Below are positions 1 to 9,082 of a DNA stretch of 55,727 bases, piece by piece. Under the pieces are notes generated by a model that searched no databases, was not told where the DNA came from, and saw nothing but the letters and a program-made list of their open reading frames with translations. The stretch covers positions 1-55,727 of the forward strand of contig NZ_JADNOH010000050.1 in NCBI RefSeq assembly GCF_015557435.1. Direction: 5' to 3'. Numbering within the stretch: the stretch's first letter is position 1; every line of letters starts with the position of its first letter. Source of the DNA: Collinsella aerofaciens (lineage in GTDB: Bacteria > Actinomycetota > Coriobacteriia > Coriobacteriales > Coriobacteriaceae). The position numbers were made by a program, and so were the translations under genes.

Positions 1-200
1 CGGAAAGCACATTAAGTGCTTTCCTTTGCGTGCGGAACTCGCGACAAACTTAACCCGCGCCAGCCGGCCCCGGAGACCCTCCCTGCCGTCACTTTGTTCG
101 AGCTGTTGTTGTTGCTCGCCGCTTCGCGGCTCGGGGTCCCCGTTCTCCGCGGCGGGGTTGTCTAAGGTTCTTGTTGGACTTCGGCCTTTGGCTGAAAAAG

Positions 201-233
201 AAACGGGGGACGCGCTGTGCATCCCCCGTTTTT
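201..233 (-). terminator. Intrinsic terminator after the phosphodiesterase gene
   Basis: A GC-rich hairpin with arms AAACGGGGG and CCCCCGTTT lies just past the stop codon at 241. On the minus strand it is followed by a T-rich run. The inverted arms also give a T-run on the plus strand, so it could work in both directions. Bases 1-200 show no supportable gene. Confidence 0.75.
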
Positions 234-240
234 GTTGCGG

Positions 241-708
241 TTACTCCAAGTCAATAAATTTGGTGCTCAGAATCTTGCCGTCTTTTACGAGCATTCTGGC
301 CATGGTGGGTCCTCGGCTGCCTCTGGGGTAGCTGGCGCTGCCCGGGTTGAGGACTAAGCAATGGCCCACTTGGGCTTCTTTGGTTACGTGGGTGTGGCCG
401 TTGATGGCTACGTCTACGGATCCCACCGGAAGGTCTTCGCGGTAGTGGGCTACGGCGAATTTGAGGCCTTCGTAGGTAAAGAGCGCAAGACGGTCTACGT
501 CGGGGCCGTAGTCGCGGTAGTAATCGTTGTTGCCCAATACGGCCCGCACGGGGGCGATGGTGCACAGGTGCTCGTAGTCCATCTCTGACGTGAGGTCGCC
601 GGCGTGGATGATCAGGTCTGCGCCCTTAAGCTCGTCCAGGAGCGCAGGCGATAGATAGCCGTGGGTGTCCGAGATGATGTCGATGCGTTTGGCGCTTGCG
701 CTGTTCAT
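241..708 (-). CDS. YfcE/MJ0936-family metallophosphoesterase
   Basis: A small calcineurin-like phosphodiesterase of 155 residues, the usual size for the YfcE/MJ0936 family of cytosolic metal-dependent phosphodiesterases. The metal-binding motifs appear in the family order: SDTHG (residues 13-17), HAGD (35-38), GNND (59-62) and NGHTH (103-107). The ATG at 706-708 is preferred over an in-frame ATG 12 codons upstream because GGAAGGG sits at ribosome-binding distance before it. It is flanked by terminators at 201-233 and 752-794, so it is probably monocistronic. The physiological substrate cannot be read from sequence; many family members are only known to cleave artificial phosphodiesters. Confidence 0.88.
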   Translation of the reverse strand: MNSASAKRIDIISDTHGYLSPALLDELKGADLIIHAGDLTSEMDYEHLCTIAPVRAVLGNNDYYRDYGPDVDRLALFTYEGLKFAVAHYREDLPVGSVDVAINGHTHVTKEAQVGHCLVLNPGSASYPRGSRGPTMARMLVKDGKILSTKFIDLE

Positions 709-751
709 GGGATCCCTTCCGCAAAAACGATTCGGCAGGTGCATACAAAAA

Positions 752-794
752 GCCCCACGGCTCCGCAGACGATAGGTCTACAGGGCTGCGGGGC
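752..794 (-). terminator. Terminator after the LytTR regulator
   Basis: A stem of GCCCC with GGGGC and partly paired inner sequence is followed on the minus strand by a run of five T. It begins a few bases past the regulator stop at 803. Confidence 0.65.
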
Positions 795-802
795 CAATGT
801 GC

Positions 803-1519
803 TTAGAGGCTCAAGGCCTTCTTGAGCGGGACGACGCGGCGGCGCGAGACCGGCACGCGTTCGTCAACGCCCGTGATGCCCAGCTGGATGGCGCCCGAAG
901 GCACCGTCTCGACGTCCGTGACGCACGCTAGGTTAACGATATAGCGGCGATGCACGCGGAAGAAGCCAAAGTCGCAGAGCTTGGCCTCAAACTGTGCAAG
1001 CGAGGTCGTCGACAGAAAACGATCATCGACGGTATAGATGCAGGAATAGTCGTCCTTGGCCATGATAAAGCGAATGTCGTCCACGGGAATGAGCACCTTG
1101 CGGCCGCCCTTTTCCACCGGGATGCGCTCGATGGTCACCTTGCTGTCCGTGACGGGCTTGGCACGCTGCATGACCTTCTCGATGGCGCGGTCCAAGCGAG
1201 CTTCCTCGACAGGCTTCATCAGATAGTCGACGGCATCCACATCGAACGCCTCGACCGCATGGTCGCTATAAGCGGTCACGAAAACGATCGCCGGCGGGTT
1301 CTTGAGTTTATGCAGTGCCTCGGCAAGCTGCAAGCCCGAAGCACCGGGCATCGAGATGTCGAGAAAGACGACATCGACGCGACTTTCCATAAGCATCTCG
1401 ATAGCGGAGCGAACGCTCGACGCCTCCGTGATCGTGCCGATCTTGCCCGTCTGCTCGAGCAAGAAGCGAAGCTCCGAACGAGCCGGCGCCTCATCATCCA
1501 CAATCATTGCACGCAGCAT
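803..1519 (-). CDS. LytTR-family response regulator
   Basis: A 238-residue response regulator. The N-terminal receiver domain has the acidic pair D8-D9, the phosphoacceptor D54 in FLDISMPG, and K102 in the YLMKPVE motif. A LytTR DNA-binding domain follows from about residue 130, with the typical FFRVHRRYIVNL and PVSRRR segments. The start at 1517-1519 (MLRAMIVDDE) matches the family N terminus and has AAAGG upstream; a longer ORF with 15 extra residues is less likely. It lies 72 bases after the sensor kinase gene on the same strand and is probably its partner. LytTR regulators often control cell-envelope or transport genes; the target here is unknown. Confidence 0.9.
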   Translation of the reverse strand: MLRAMIVDDEAPARSELRFLLEQTGKIGTITEASSVRSAIEMLMESRVDVVFLDISMPGASGLQLAEALHKLKNPPAIVFVTAYSDHAVEAFDVDAVDYLMKPVEEARLDRAIEKVMQRAKPVTDSKVTIERIPVEKGGRKVLIPVDDIRFIMAKDDYSCIYTVDDRFLSTTSLAQFEAKLCDFGFFRVHRRYIVNLACVTDVETVPSGAIQLGITGVDERVPVSRRRVVPLKKALSL

Positions 1520-1591
1520 AGGGATAAAACCTTTCGTCAACATACTTCGCTGGGCATCCGCCAACCGACGTTAAACCCGTAACCAATTATT

Positions 1592-2923
1592 TTACTCTTG
1601 AATGTCAAAGATACTCTCTGACAAATCAAGATGCAGGAGCACTTTGGTGCCCTTGCCCGGCGCCGATTCAACGCGCGTATAGGAGTGCGGACCATAGAAG
1701 CGATGGATGCGCTCCGAAATATTGTGCATGGCCACGCCGGCGCCGCCGCCCTGGGGAGAGCTGGCATCGGGACGGGCAGAGCGCTCGTCAAACAGCCTGG
1801 CAGCGGTACCCTGGTCCATGCCCACGCCGTTATCGGCCACCGAAATCAGAATCGCATCCTCGCCGTCCTGGTGCACCGACACATCGATCACCAGCGCATC
1901 GGCGTCTCCCATACCGTGGCGCACGGCGTTCTCGACAATCGGCTGAATCACAAATGCCGGCACCAGCGTGTCCTCGACGTCCTCGGAGACATCGAAGGTC
2001 GCCAGCACGCGGTCCTCGCCAAAGCGCGCCTTCTCAAAGGTAAGGTAGCGCTTGGTCTGTGCAACCTCGCGCGAAACCGGAATGAGCGATCCCGAGTTGT
2101 CGAGCGTGGCGCGGTAAAACGACGAGAACTCGCGCAGCAGCTCGCGGGCGCGCAGCGGATCGGTGCGCGTAAACGATGCGATGGTGTTGAGCGTGTTGAA
2201 CAGGAAGTGCGGATTGATCTGCGCCTGCAGCGCACGCACCTCGGCGCGGGCTGTAAGCTCCTTTTGCACCTCGAGCTCGTGGATGGCGAGCTGCGTGGAC
2301 AGGATCTCGGCAAAGCCCGAGGCAAGCGCGTACTGGGTACGGTCGACGGCGCGCGGGGTCTTGTAGTAGAACTTGAGCGTACCGACGGTACGGTCGCCCA
2401 CCTTGATGGGCGCGATGATACCCGCCGGGACTTGGTTGTGTGAACCGTCCGAGCCCACGACGTCCACGACGCGATTGAACGACTGCACGATACCGTGCTC
2501 GATGACGTAGCGCGTGGCAAGCGTATGGATGGGTGAATCGGGCAGCAGCTTTTCCTCAAACTCGCCCGCGCATGCCAGCACGTTGTCCTCGTCGGTAATG
2601 GCGACGGTCATGGCGCGCGTCTCGGGCAAGATGCGCTGGCACACCAAACGCGCCGACTCCTGCGTCAGGCCGCCCTTAATGTCCTCGAGCATAGCAGAGG
2701 CCACCGAGAGCGTCTCCTCGGTATATTGCGAGCGCACCGAATCGGGGTTGAGTGTCAAAAAGATAAAGATGCACAGCAGCGCGCAGGCGACAACCGTCGC
2801 AATGGGCTCGATACCGGTCGCCAGGGCAAAGACAAAGTACACCAGCACGCAGATGGCGCAGGCGACGGCGATGATACGAAAGATTGATATTGAACTATCG
2901 CGCTGGGCGCGGCGGTCGATCAT
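1592..2923 (-). CDS. LytS/YesM-type sensor histidine kinase
   Basis: A 443-residue membrane histidine kinase. Two hydrophobic helices lie at about residues 13-35 and 40-57, followed by a GAF-like sensory region. The His_kinase domain has H239 in AQINPHFLFNTLN, and the C terminus is a HATPase_c domain with an N box (QPIVENAVRHG) and DNGVGM. The start ATG overlaps the stop of the upstream glycosyltransferase as ATGA at 2920-2923, so the two are translationally coupled. An ORF running further upstream is only the overlap with the glycosyltransferase. The downstream partner is the LytTR regulator. No ligand can be inferred. Confidence 0.9.
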   Translation of the reverse strand: MIDRRAQRDSSISIFRIIAVACAICVLVYFVFALATGIEPIATVVACALLCIFIFLTLNPDSVRSQYTEETLSVASAMLEDIKGGLTQESARLVCQRILPETRAMTVAITDEDNVLACAGEFEEKLLPDSPIHTLATRYVIEHGIVQSFNRVVDVVGSDGSHNQVPAGIIAPIKVGDRTVGTLKFYYKTPRAVDRTQYALASGFAEILSTQLAIHELEVQKELTARAEVRALQAQINPHFLFNTLNTIASFTRTDPLRARELLREFSSFYRATLDNSGSLIPVSREVAQTKRYLTFEKARFGEDRVLATFDVSEDVEDTLVPAFVIQPIVENAVRHGMGDADALVIDVSVHQDGEDAILISVADNGVGMDQGTAARLFDERSARPDASSPQGGGAGVAMHNISERIHRFYGPHSYTRVESAPGKGTKVLLHLDLSESIFDIQE

Positions 2924-4107
2924 TCGGCCCCCTCCAGGATACTGATCAGTTGTGCGTCTCGCCAAAGCCCGTCCATGATCTTGGGCCAAAAGCTCTGGAA
3001 ACGCAGGTAGCTTGCGGCGTTTTGTCGCGCATACGCCTTGGCCTCGTCGATACCGTGGCGCCAGATGCGCAGGTAGCCCTCGTGCTCGCGGGTAAACACG
3101 CTGCGGACCATGGCGGTCTTGCGCACACGGTCGTCGAGCTCGCGCGAGATCCACGGGCCTGGGTAGGGCATGAGCGATGCCGCCGTAACGGGAATGAGCT
3201 CCTTCTGGTGCGCGGCGAACGTCAGCTTGGCCCGCTCGTAGTACCAACGGTACACGTCCTGCATAAAGCGCGGCGAGCGCTTTTCGGACTCCGGGGGCAG
3301 GTGACGCACGGTCCACTCGTTATCGAACCACACATCGTAGCCAAACATGCGCATGTTAAACAGGTAGTCGAGGTCCTCGCCACGGGTGATAAACGGGTCG
3401 AAGGCCACGCGGGTAAAGGCGCGGGCATGCAGGGCCATCAGGCCGCCGCACACGTAGTTGGAACGCGAGATGCGGGTACCCGAAAGCGCCTTTTTCATCC
3501 AGCGATTGAACTCGATACGCTTGGTCCACCAGCGATGACAGATACCCGCCTTGTCCATAGGGGCCAGCGGCGATCCATCGCGATCGTAGAAGTAGCCGCT
3601 TTTGACCAAGATCGGCAAGCCCTGGCGCGTCTGCTGCCCCAGTGCATACGTCGCACGCTTCATAAAGTCGGCGTCGATGACGGTCTCGTCGTCATCCAAA
3701 AAGACAACCGCATCGTGCCCCAGCACCGCCGCGCAGGCAAGGCCCATGTTACGGATGGCACCGTAGCCTCGCAGGCTCACGCACTCGCCCGAACCCTTGG
3801 GTGCAATCTGCGCCACACGATCGGCAATACGCGATGCCTGAGTATTAGTGACAACGGTGACCTTGAGCGTAGGATGTGCGTTGACGATGTCGTGCACGCG
3901 CAACGACACGTCGGCTGTGGCAGAAACCGGGCAAACCACCAGCAAGATAATACGTGGAATGTCGCGCACCTGCTCGAGCGAGGTCAGGCAACGGTCGAGT
4001 TCGGGATTGGCGGCGTTGAGTCGCGTCGAATGATCGTAGGTGCCAGGGGCGTTTGCGCGAGCGTCATCGCCCGCCCAATACGTTGGAATCACGACCGTGG
4101 CGTTCAT
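2920..4107 (-). CDS. Family 2-like glycosyltransferase
   Basis: A 395-residue soluble glycosyltransferase. The N-terminal ATVVIPTY strand is a GT-A nucleotide-binding start. A DDD triad at residues 138-140 (VVFLDDDET) is the expected metal/nucleotide-sugar site, and GEDLDYLFNMRMFG is a likely catalytic-acid region. The start has GGGAGGG seven bases upstream. It is the first gene of an operon with a LytS kinase (ATGA overlap) and LytTR regulator, an unusual partner for a two-component system. It may modify a cell-surface glycan whose state the kinase senses, but that is inference. The donor and acceptor are unknown. Confidence 0.8.
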   Translation of the reverse strand: MNATVVIPTYWAGDDARANAPGTYDHSTRLNAANPELDRCLTSLEQVRDIPRIILLVVCPVSATADVSLRVHDIVNAHPTLKVTVVTNTQASRIADRVAQIAPKGSGECVSLRGYGAIRNMGLACAAVLGHDAVVFLDDDETVIDADFMKRATYALGQQTRQGLPILVKSGYFYDRDGSPLAPMDKAGICHRWWTKRIEFNRWMKKALSGTRISRSNYVCGGLMALHARAFTRVAFDPFITRGEDLDYLFNMRMFGYDVWFDNEWTVRHLPPESEKRSPRFMQDVYRWYYERAKLTFAAHQKELIPVTAASLMPYPGPWISRELDDRVRKTAMVRSVFTREHEGYLRIWRHGIDEAKAYARQNAASYLRFQSFWPKIMDGLWRDAQLISILEGAE

Positions 4108-4126
4108 GCCTTACCCTCCCTGCAAC

Positions 4127-4163
4127 ACAAAAACGGGGCGCCGCCAAACACAGGCGACGCCCC
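4127..4163 (-). terminator. Terminator immediately upstream of the glycosyltransferase RBS (possible attenuator)
   Basis: On the minus strand, GGGGCGTCGCC and GGCGGCGCCCC form a strong stem followed by GTTTTTG. The T-run ends only a few bases before the ribosome-binding site of the gene starting at 4107. It may terminate the upstream MFS gene, but no promoter can fit between it and the glycosyltransferase. It may therefore act as a leader attenuator. Confidence 0.7.
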
Positions 4164-4292
4164 GCGACCTAGCTGACTCCATCATACCCACTTGGGCTAA
4201 TCATTGTTCGGAAGTCAGAATGTTTATTGCGGATACTTCCAAAAGAGTACCGCGGATAGGCACAATAGCCGCCCGGCACTCGTTTTTCCTCG

Positions 4293-5540
4293 CTATGCCG
4301 GCTGGGCCATGCGAGACAGGCGAACCAGCAGGATAAAGCCCACCACCAGCAGCACGCCGATGGACAGGACGCCCAGCGAGGGGTTGCCGGTCAGCGAGGT
4401 GACAACCGACACCAGGAAGGTGCCCATAACGCTTGCATAGCGGCCAAAGATATCAAAGAAGCCGTAGTACTCGTTGGACTTTTCCTTGGGGATGATACGG
4501 CCAAAGTAGCTGCGGCTGAGCGCCTGCACACCGCCCTGGAACAGGCCGACGAGGATGGCAAGCACCCAGAACTCGAAGGCGGTCTTAAGGAAGAACGCAG
4601 CGAAGAGCACGATACCCATATAGGCGGCGACGGCCACCATGATCATGTTAAGCGTGCCCACGCGGCCGGCGAGCTTGCCGTAGATAATGGCGGACGGGAA
4701 AGCCACGAACTGCGTGACGAGCAGCGCCAGCACCAGCTGGGTCGAATCGATGCCCAAGGCCGAACCGTAGCTGGTGGCCATGGAGATGACCGTGTGGACA
4801 CCGTCGATATAGAAGAAGAAGGCGATCATGTAGACCAGCACGGTCTTGTTGTGGGCAATCTCACGCATGGTGTGTCCCACCTCGGAAAACACGCCGCCCA
4901 CGATGTGACCGATAGTGTCCTCGGGACCGCGCTCGCGACCGTACTTTTGCTTATAGGTGCGAATGAGCGGCAGGGTAAAGATGAGCCACCAGGCACCGGT
5001 GATGATAAAGGACAGGCGCGTGGCGAGCATGGTGGGAATGCCCAAGGCCGGACCGCCCATGATGAGTGCCAGGCAAATGATGAACGGCACGGTGGAGCCG
5101 ATATAGCCCCAGGCATAGCCCGAGCTGGACACGGCATCCATGCGCTCGTCGGTGGTGATATCGGGCAGCATGGCGTCGTAGAACGTCATGGACGAGTTAA
5201 GACCGATAGTGCACAGCACATAGACGGTCAAAAAAGCCATGGCCGACATGGGGATGGCCTGCGCCAGGCAAAGCACCAGGCCGGTCAGGAAAAAGCCCAT
5301 GAAGAACTTAATCTTATTGCCCGCGTAGTCGGCAAGTGCACCCAGAATGGGCATGAGCATGGCAATGACCAGCGAGGCAATCGTCTGCGCGTTGCCCCAG
5401 GCGACCACCAGGTCGGCCGAAGAAGCGCCGGTGTTGATGGCGTTAAAGTAGATGGGCACCACCGAGGTGTTGAGCAGCACGAGGGCCGAGTTGCCCACAT
5501 CGTACATAACCCAGTTACGCTCGAGCTTGGTGTATTTCAT
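4293..5540 (-). CDS. UMF1/Atg22-like MFS transporter
   Basis: A 415-residue major facilitator with about 12 hydrophobic helices. The N terminus (LERNWVMYDVGNSALVLL) is the family signature of bacterial UMF1 proteins, related to yeast vacuolar Atg22 amino-acid exporters. The second half carries the expected QGGVQALSRSYFGRIIP segment between helices 10 and 11. The start ATG has AAGGGG upstream. It is transcribed alone or with the operon beginning at 4107, from which it is separated by 185 bases and a terminator hairpin. The substrate is unknown; small metabolites or amino acids are plausible from the family. Confidence 0.85.
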   Translation of the reverse strand: MKYTKLERNWVMYDVGNSALVLLNTSVVPIYFNAINTGASSADLVVAWGNAQTIASLVIAMLMPILGALADYAGNKIKFFMGFFLTGLVLCLAQAIPMSAMAFLTVYVLCTIGLNSSMTFYDAMLPDITTDERMDAVSSSGYAWGYIGSTVPFIICLALIMGGPALGIPTMLATRLSFIITGAWWLIFTLPLIRTYKQKYGRERGPEDTIGHIVGGVFSEVGHTMREIAHNKTVLVYMIAFFFYIDGVHTVISMATSYGSALGIDSTQLVLALLVTQFVAFPSAIIYGKLAGRVGTLNMIMVAVAAYMGIVLFAAFFLKTAFEFWVLAILVGLFQGGVQALSRSYFGRIIPKEKSNEYYGFFDIFGRYASVMGTFLVSVVTSLTGNPSLGVLSIGVLLVVGFILLVRLSRMAQPA

Positions 5541-5679
5541 GGACAGGGCCCCTTCGTATTCGCCCGATATGCAGTTAGTTCATCGTACCCCAATTGTCCA
5601 GAAACGCCGGTAAGGATTCGGCAAAGGGGCACGCACGGACATGCAAGCCGGAGGAACAAACCCGCATCCCAACGCAGTC

Positions 5680-5738
5680 GCGGTGAAATGGTTCCCGTTT
5701 GGAAGCCTCGGAGGCCAAAACAGGAACTATTCCACCGC
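5680..5738. repeat. Hairpin-forming intergenic repeat
   Basis: Arms at 5680-5695 and 5723-5738 are imperfect inverted repeats (14 of 16 positions pair). The right arm is also the reverse complement of sequence at 55591-55607 at the other end of the window, so this is a dispersed element. The rest of the 5541-5770 spacer shows no gene. Confidence 0.55.
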
Positions 5739-5770
5739 AACTTATTGGAAAGCGTGGATGAGGCAGCTTG

Positions 5771-6715
5771 TTATTCCTCGCGGTCGAACTCCTCGTCGGC
5801 ACCGAGCACGCGACCGCTGTAGTTGATATGGCCGGTCACGGCCTCCATGTCACCGGTCTCGATAAAGCGTGCAACCGTGCACTCGTAATCGACCAGCGCG
5901 CGATCGAAGACCTCGGGGAAGCTCTCGTTCGAAACCTCGTCGGTAAAGGGATTCTTCCAGGTCAGATGGCCCAAGTTGCCGGTGCGCTCGGGCAGCTCGG
6001 TCGTCACGCGATGGGCAAGGCCATCGAGCAGCGAGTAGTCGTGCACCATGCCTTCGACCAGGGCAATCGCACGCGTCTTGGCCGAGCCCGCCGGCTCAAT
6101 CGTGCGGTAGAGCAGCTGCATGTCCGAAACGGCGGCGCCGTACTCCCCCGCCGGGATATCGATGCCGTACACGCGTCCGGCGACATAGCTCATCAGTACG
6201 CCGGCAACGCGATTGATGCGGTCGGTGGTGACGATCTCGCCCGCCGGCGGATAATCATCGACCGTTGCGCCATCGCGCTTGAGCTGCAGCATCAGCACAT
6301 CCAGGTCGCTTTCGAGTACGGCATGGACCTGGCTGCCCGAATCCTCCAGATCGAGATCGGATTCCACGATGCCAAACTGCTGCTCGTACACAAAGGGATG
6401 CGCATTGCGGTCGAGCACGTAGTGCGACAGCAGGCCCAGCGCAAAGGCGCGACCCAGGTTGGCATCGCGCGGAAGCAGATGAGACACGCCGTCGCGCAGG
6501 CACGAGAACTGGCGCGACATACGCGAGTGGTGCATAACCTGCGCCAGCAGCGTGCAGTCGGAAACGCGGGGCGTCAGGATGTGGAAGAAAAACGGGTCGG
6601 GACCCTGGTTGCCCAGAATAAAGGCGATACGCTCCTCGTCGGACGTGATGACGCCCTGCGGAAGACGGTCGATGCTTTCCTCGCCAAACAAATGATGGGT
6701 GATAAGCGCAGGCAT
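5771..6715 (-). CDS. Zinc-dependent phospholipase C-like protein
   Basis: A 314-residue protein of the zinc-dependent phospholipase C fold. His-rich helices line up with the metal-ligand pattern of that family: ITHHLFGEE near the N terminus, QVMHHSRMSRQF, and LLSHYVLDRNAHPF. There is no signal peptide, so unlike clostridial alpha-toxins it is probably cytoplasmic, like many uncharacterised gut Firmicutes and Actinobacteria members. The start MPALITHH at 6713-6715 has AAAGGA upstream and is preferred over an ATG ten codons earlier. It follows the second LytS/LytTR pair by 92 bases on the same strand and may be co-transcribed. Enzymatic activity is unproven. Confidence 0.75.
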   Translation of the reverse strand: MPALITHHLFGEESIDRLPQGVITSDEERIAFILGNQGPDPFFFHILTPRVSDCTLLAQVMHHSRMSRQFSCLRDGVSHLLPRDANLGRAFALGLLSHYVLDRNAHPFVYEQQFGIVESDLDLEDSGSQVHAVLESDLDVLMLQLKRDGATVDDYPPAGEIVTTDRINRVAGVLMSYVAGRVYGIDIPAGEYGAAVSDMQLLYRTIEPAGSAKTRAIALVEGMVHDYSLLDGLAHRVTTELPERTGNLGHLTWKNPFTDEVSNESFPEVFDRALVDYECTVARFIETGDMEAVTGHINYSGRVLGADEEFDREE

Positions 6716-6807
6716 GATAATCCTTTCGATTTCATTCGATGCCACCCATTATGCCCACCGCGCGGTCATGCCAAACCTGCGGCGGTAAACGATGGTGTGC
6801 AGGTCGC

Positions 6808-7542
6808 TTACGCAAGCCCCAGATGAGCCTTGACCTCGGCGGCGCGGCGACGGGACACGGGCACCGTCGAGCTCACGCGATCGAGTCGAAGCTCCATGAG
6901 GCCCGTGGAGCCGACCTCGACATTGTGCACGTCTTCCAAATTGACCAGATAGCTGCGATGGACGCGGATAAAGCCCTCGGAGCCCAAGCGGCGCTCGAGC
7001 GAGGAGATCGACTCATTGATCAGGTACGTTCCCTCGGCGCAGACGGCGTTGCAAAAATCGGCGCGCGCCTCAAAGTAGCAGACGTCCGCGACGGGAATGA
7101 ACACCTTTTTGCCCCCGCGGTCCACCGTCAGGCGCAAAGGCTGACGCGGAGCATGGACAACACGCCGGGCGCCCAAAGCAGTCTCGATCTTGTCGAGCGC
7201 CTTTGACAGGCGCGCGTCCTCGACCGGCTTGACGACGTAGTCGACGGCATCGAGGTTATAGGCATCGGCCGCATACTCGGCAAATGCCGTCACAAACACC
7301 ACGACCGGCGGCGTCTTTAGGTTCTGCAGCGTCTCGGCAAGCTCAATTCCCGAGCGACCGGGCATGGTAATGTCTAAAAACAGCACGTCGGGCTTGTTCG
7401 ACAGAATCGACTCCACGGCTTCGGTGACATTGCCCGCCTCGGCAATGGTTCCCACACGCGTATCCTTTTCCAACAGATAGCGTAATTCAGCCCTAATGGG
7501 AGGCTCGTCATCAACCACCAGGATGTTCCAGCCTTCGGACAT
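6808..7542 (-). CDS. LytTR-family response regulator (second)
   Basis: A 244-residue response regulator paralogous to the one at 803-1519. The receiver domain has D11-D12, the phosphoacceptor D57 in FLDITMPG, and K105 in YVVKPVE. The LytTR domain carries the family segments FIRVHRSYLVNL and VPVSRRRAAEV. It starts 37 bases after the stop of the LytS kinase at 7580, its evident partner. The two pairs share gene order and close sequence similarity, so they probably arose by duplication. The target operator is not recognisable. Confidence 0.9.
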   Translation of the reverse strand: MSEGWNILVVDDEPPIRAELRYLLEKDTRVGTIAEAGNVTEAVESILSNKPDVLFLDITMPGRSGIELAETLQNLKTPPVVVFVTAFAEYAADAYNLDAVDYVVKPVEDARLSKALDKIETALGARRVVHAPRQPLRLTVDRGGKKVFIPVADVCYFEARADFCNAVCAEGTYLINESISSLERRLGSEGFIRVHRSYLVNLEDVHNVEVGSTGLMELRLDRVSSTVPVSRRRAAEVKAHLGLA

Positions 7543-7579
7543 ATGCGCTTCCCCTCTTTTTTCTCAATCCAACCGCGTG

Positions 7580-8971
7580 CTACACCGTCAACGGCGCCGG
7601 TTCATGCGGCTCGCCGTTCAGCTCAACGATGACCTGCGTTCCCACACCCTCCTGGGACTTCACGCGCATGCCAGAATCTTCTCCGTAAAAGAAATGGATG
7701 CGCTGAAGCACGTTGAAGAGCGCCAGGCCGCAACCTCGCTTGATGGAGCCGTCGGCGGTAATGCTCTCGGGCTCCTCTCGGCGATGCTGCTCAAACAGAT
7801 GCGCGCAGACTTCTTCGCTCATCCCGATGCCGTCATCTTCGACGATGATCTCCAAGCCGTCATCGGTCTCAAAAGCCCTAACACGAATAGAAAGCGGCTC
7901 GATCTCGCGCTGCGCATGCTTGATGCAGTTTTCGAGCAGCGGCTGCAAGATAAACGGCGGTACCAGACTGTCGCGCACCTCAAAGTCGATATCGACCGAG
8001 ACGCGCAGACGGCCGTCGCCGTACCGGGCCTGCATAAGATTGATATAACGAGTACCCTGTTCCACCTCGTGTTCGAGCGTGGTGAGCGTATCGGAGTCAG
8101 AAAGCGTCTGACGGTAATAATTGGAAAAGTCGATGAGCAGCGACCTGGCCTTGTCGGGCTCGGTTCGCACAAGCGACACGATGGTGCTGATGGTGTTGAA
8201 CAGAAAATGCGGATCGACCTGCGACTGCAGGGCGCGCAGCTCCACGCGGGCCGTGAGCTCGTCCTGGCGCTCGAGCTCAAAGCTCGCGAGCTGCGTGGAG
8301 ATAAGGTCGGCAAAGCCCGAGGCAAGGGCCGTCTGGCGCATATCGATGCTGCTCAGGCGGGGATAGTACAGCTCGAGCGTGCCCACGCAATGCCCGCGCA
8401 CGGTAAGCGGCGCGACGATGCCAGCACGCAGGCGGGGAAAGTAGCCGCCCGTCTCATTGGAGGTGTCACGCGAAAACACGCTCTGCGCGCCCGTTTCAAT
8501 CACACTGAGCGTGGTCTTGAGCACTACCGGGGTTCCGGCAGGGCACTTTGCCGAATCCTCGCCCCAGCTTGCCAACACCTGCTTGCCGTCGGTAAAGCAG
8601 ATGGCAGAGGCGATGGTCTCGGACAGGATAATTTTAGAGGCGCCCAGGGCCGCTTCGGGCGTAAGGCCGCGCGACGTGTAGGCGAATATTTTTGATGCAA
8701 TGGCGAGCGTACGGTCGGTTGCGCTCGATGTGAGGTCGTCGGGGACCACAAAAACATACGAGAAAAAGAAGCACAGCATGACCAGGCCGGCAATAACGAC
8801 AACGCCCGGAACGGGATTGGGATTATCGGTTAAATCCCAGATAAGCAGCAGGATAAGCGCCGGAACGACAACGCCGAGCAGGATGGCCTGGACCACATGC
8901 TGGGCCGTACGAAAGACCTTGGTAGAGTTGTAGCTCTTACCCAGAATCAGCCTATTGAGATCCACCGTCAT
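7580..8971 (-). CDS. LytS/YesM-type sensor histidine kinase (second)
   Basis: A 463-residue membrane kinase with two hydrophobic helices at about residues 26-46 and 55-76, a GAF-like region, a His_kinase domain with H254 in SQVDPHFLFNTIS, and a HATPase_c domain (LQPLLENCIKHA, DDGIGM). It resembles the kinase at 1592 along its length. It lies downstream of the amidohydrolase, separated by a terminator at 9003-9024, and upstream of its LytTR partner. A role in sensing a substrate of the neighbouring permease and amidohydrolase is possible but unproven. Confidence 0.9.
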   Translation of the reverse strand: MTVDLNRLILGKSYNSTKVFRTAQHVVQAILLGVVVPALILLLIWDLTDNPNPVPGVVVIAGLVMLCFFFSYVFVVPDDLTSSATDRTLAIASKIFAYTSRGLTPEAALGASKIILSETIASAICFTDGKQVLASWGEDSAKCPAGTPVVLKTTLSVIETGAQSVFSRDTSNETGGYFPRLRAGIVAPLTVRGHCVGTLELYYPRLSSIDMRQTALASGFADLISTQLASFELERQDELTARVELRALQSQVDPHFLFNTISTIVSLVRTEPDKARSLLIDFSNYYRQTLSDSDTLTTLEHEVEQGTRYINLMQARYGDGRLRVSVDIDFEVRDSLVPPFILQPLLENCIKHAQREIEPLSIRVRAFETDDGLEIIVEDDGIGMSEEVCAHLFEQHRREEPESITADGSIKRGCGLALFNVLQRIHFFYGEDSGMRVKSQEGVGTQVIVELNGEPHEPAPLTV

Positions 8972-9002
8972 CTCCTTTTATCCATCGCACCCATAGCAAT
9001 AA

Positions 9003-9024
9003 AGAGGGCCGCAAGCGACCCTCT
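9003..9024 (-). terminator. Terminator after the amidohydrolase
   Basis: AGAGGG and CCCTCT arms with a 10-base loop are followed on the minus strand by TTTATTG. It lies 58 bases beyond the amidohydrolase stop and separates that gene from the kinase. Confidence 0.6.
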
Positions 9025-9082
9025 CCATTGCATTATGCAATCAAATACTGTGTTTTACATCCAGCCATCGATGAACGGTAGC

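Noticed and set aside
1-200. Plus-strand open frame at the window edge (26-331)
   Set aside because: Runs through the terminator and into the antisense of the phosphodiesterase; no coding signature.
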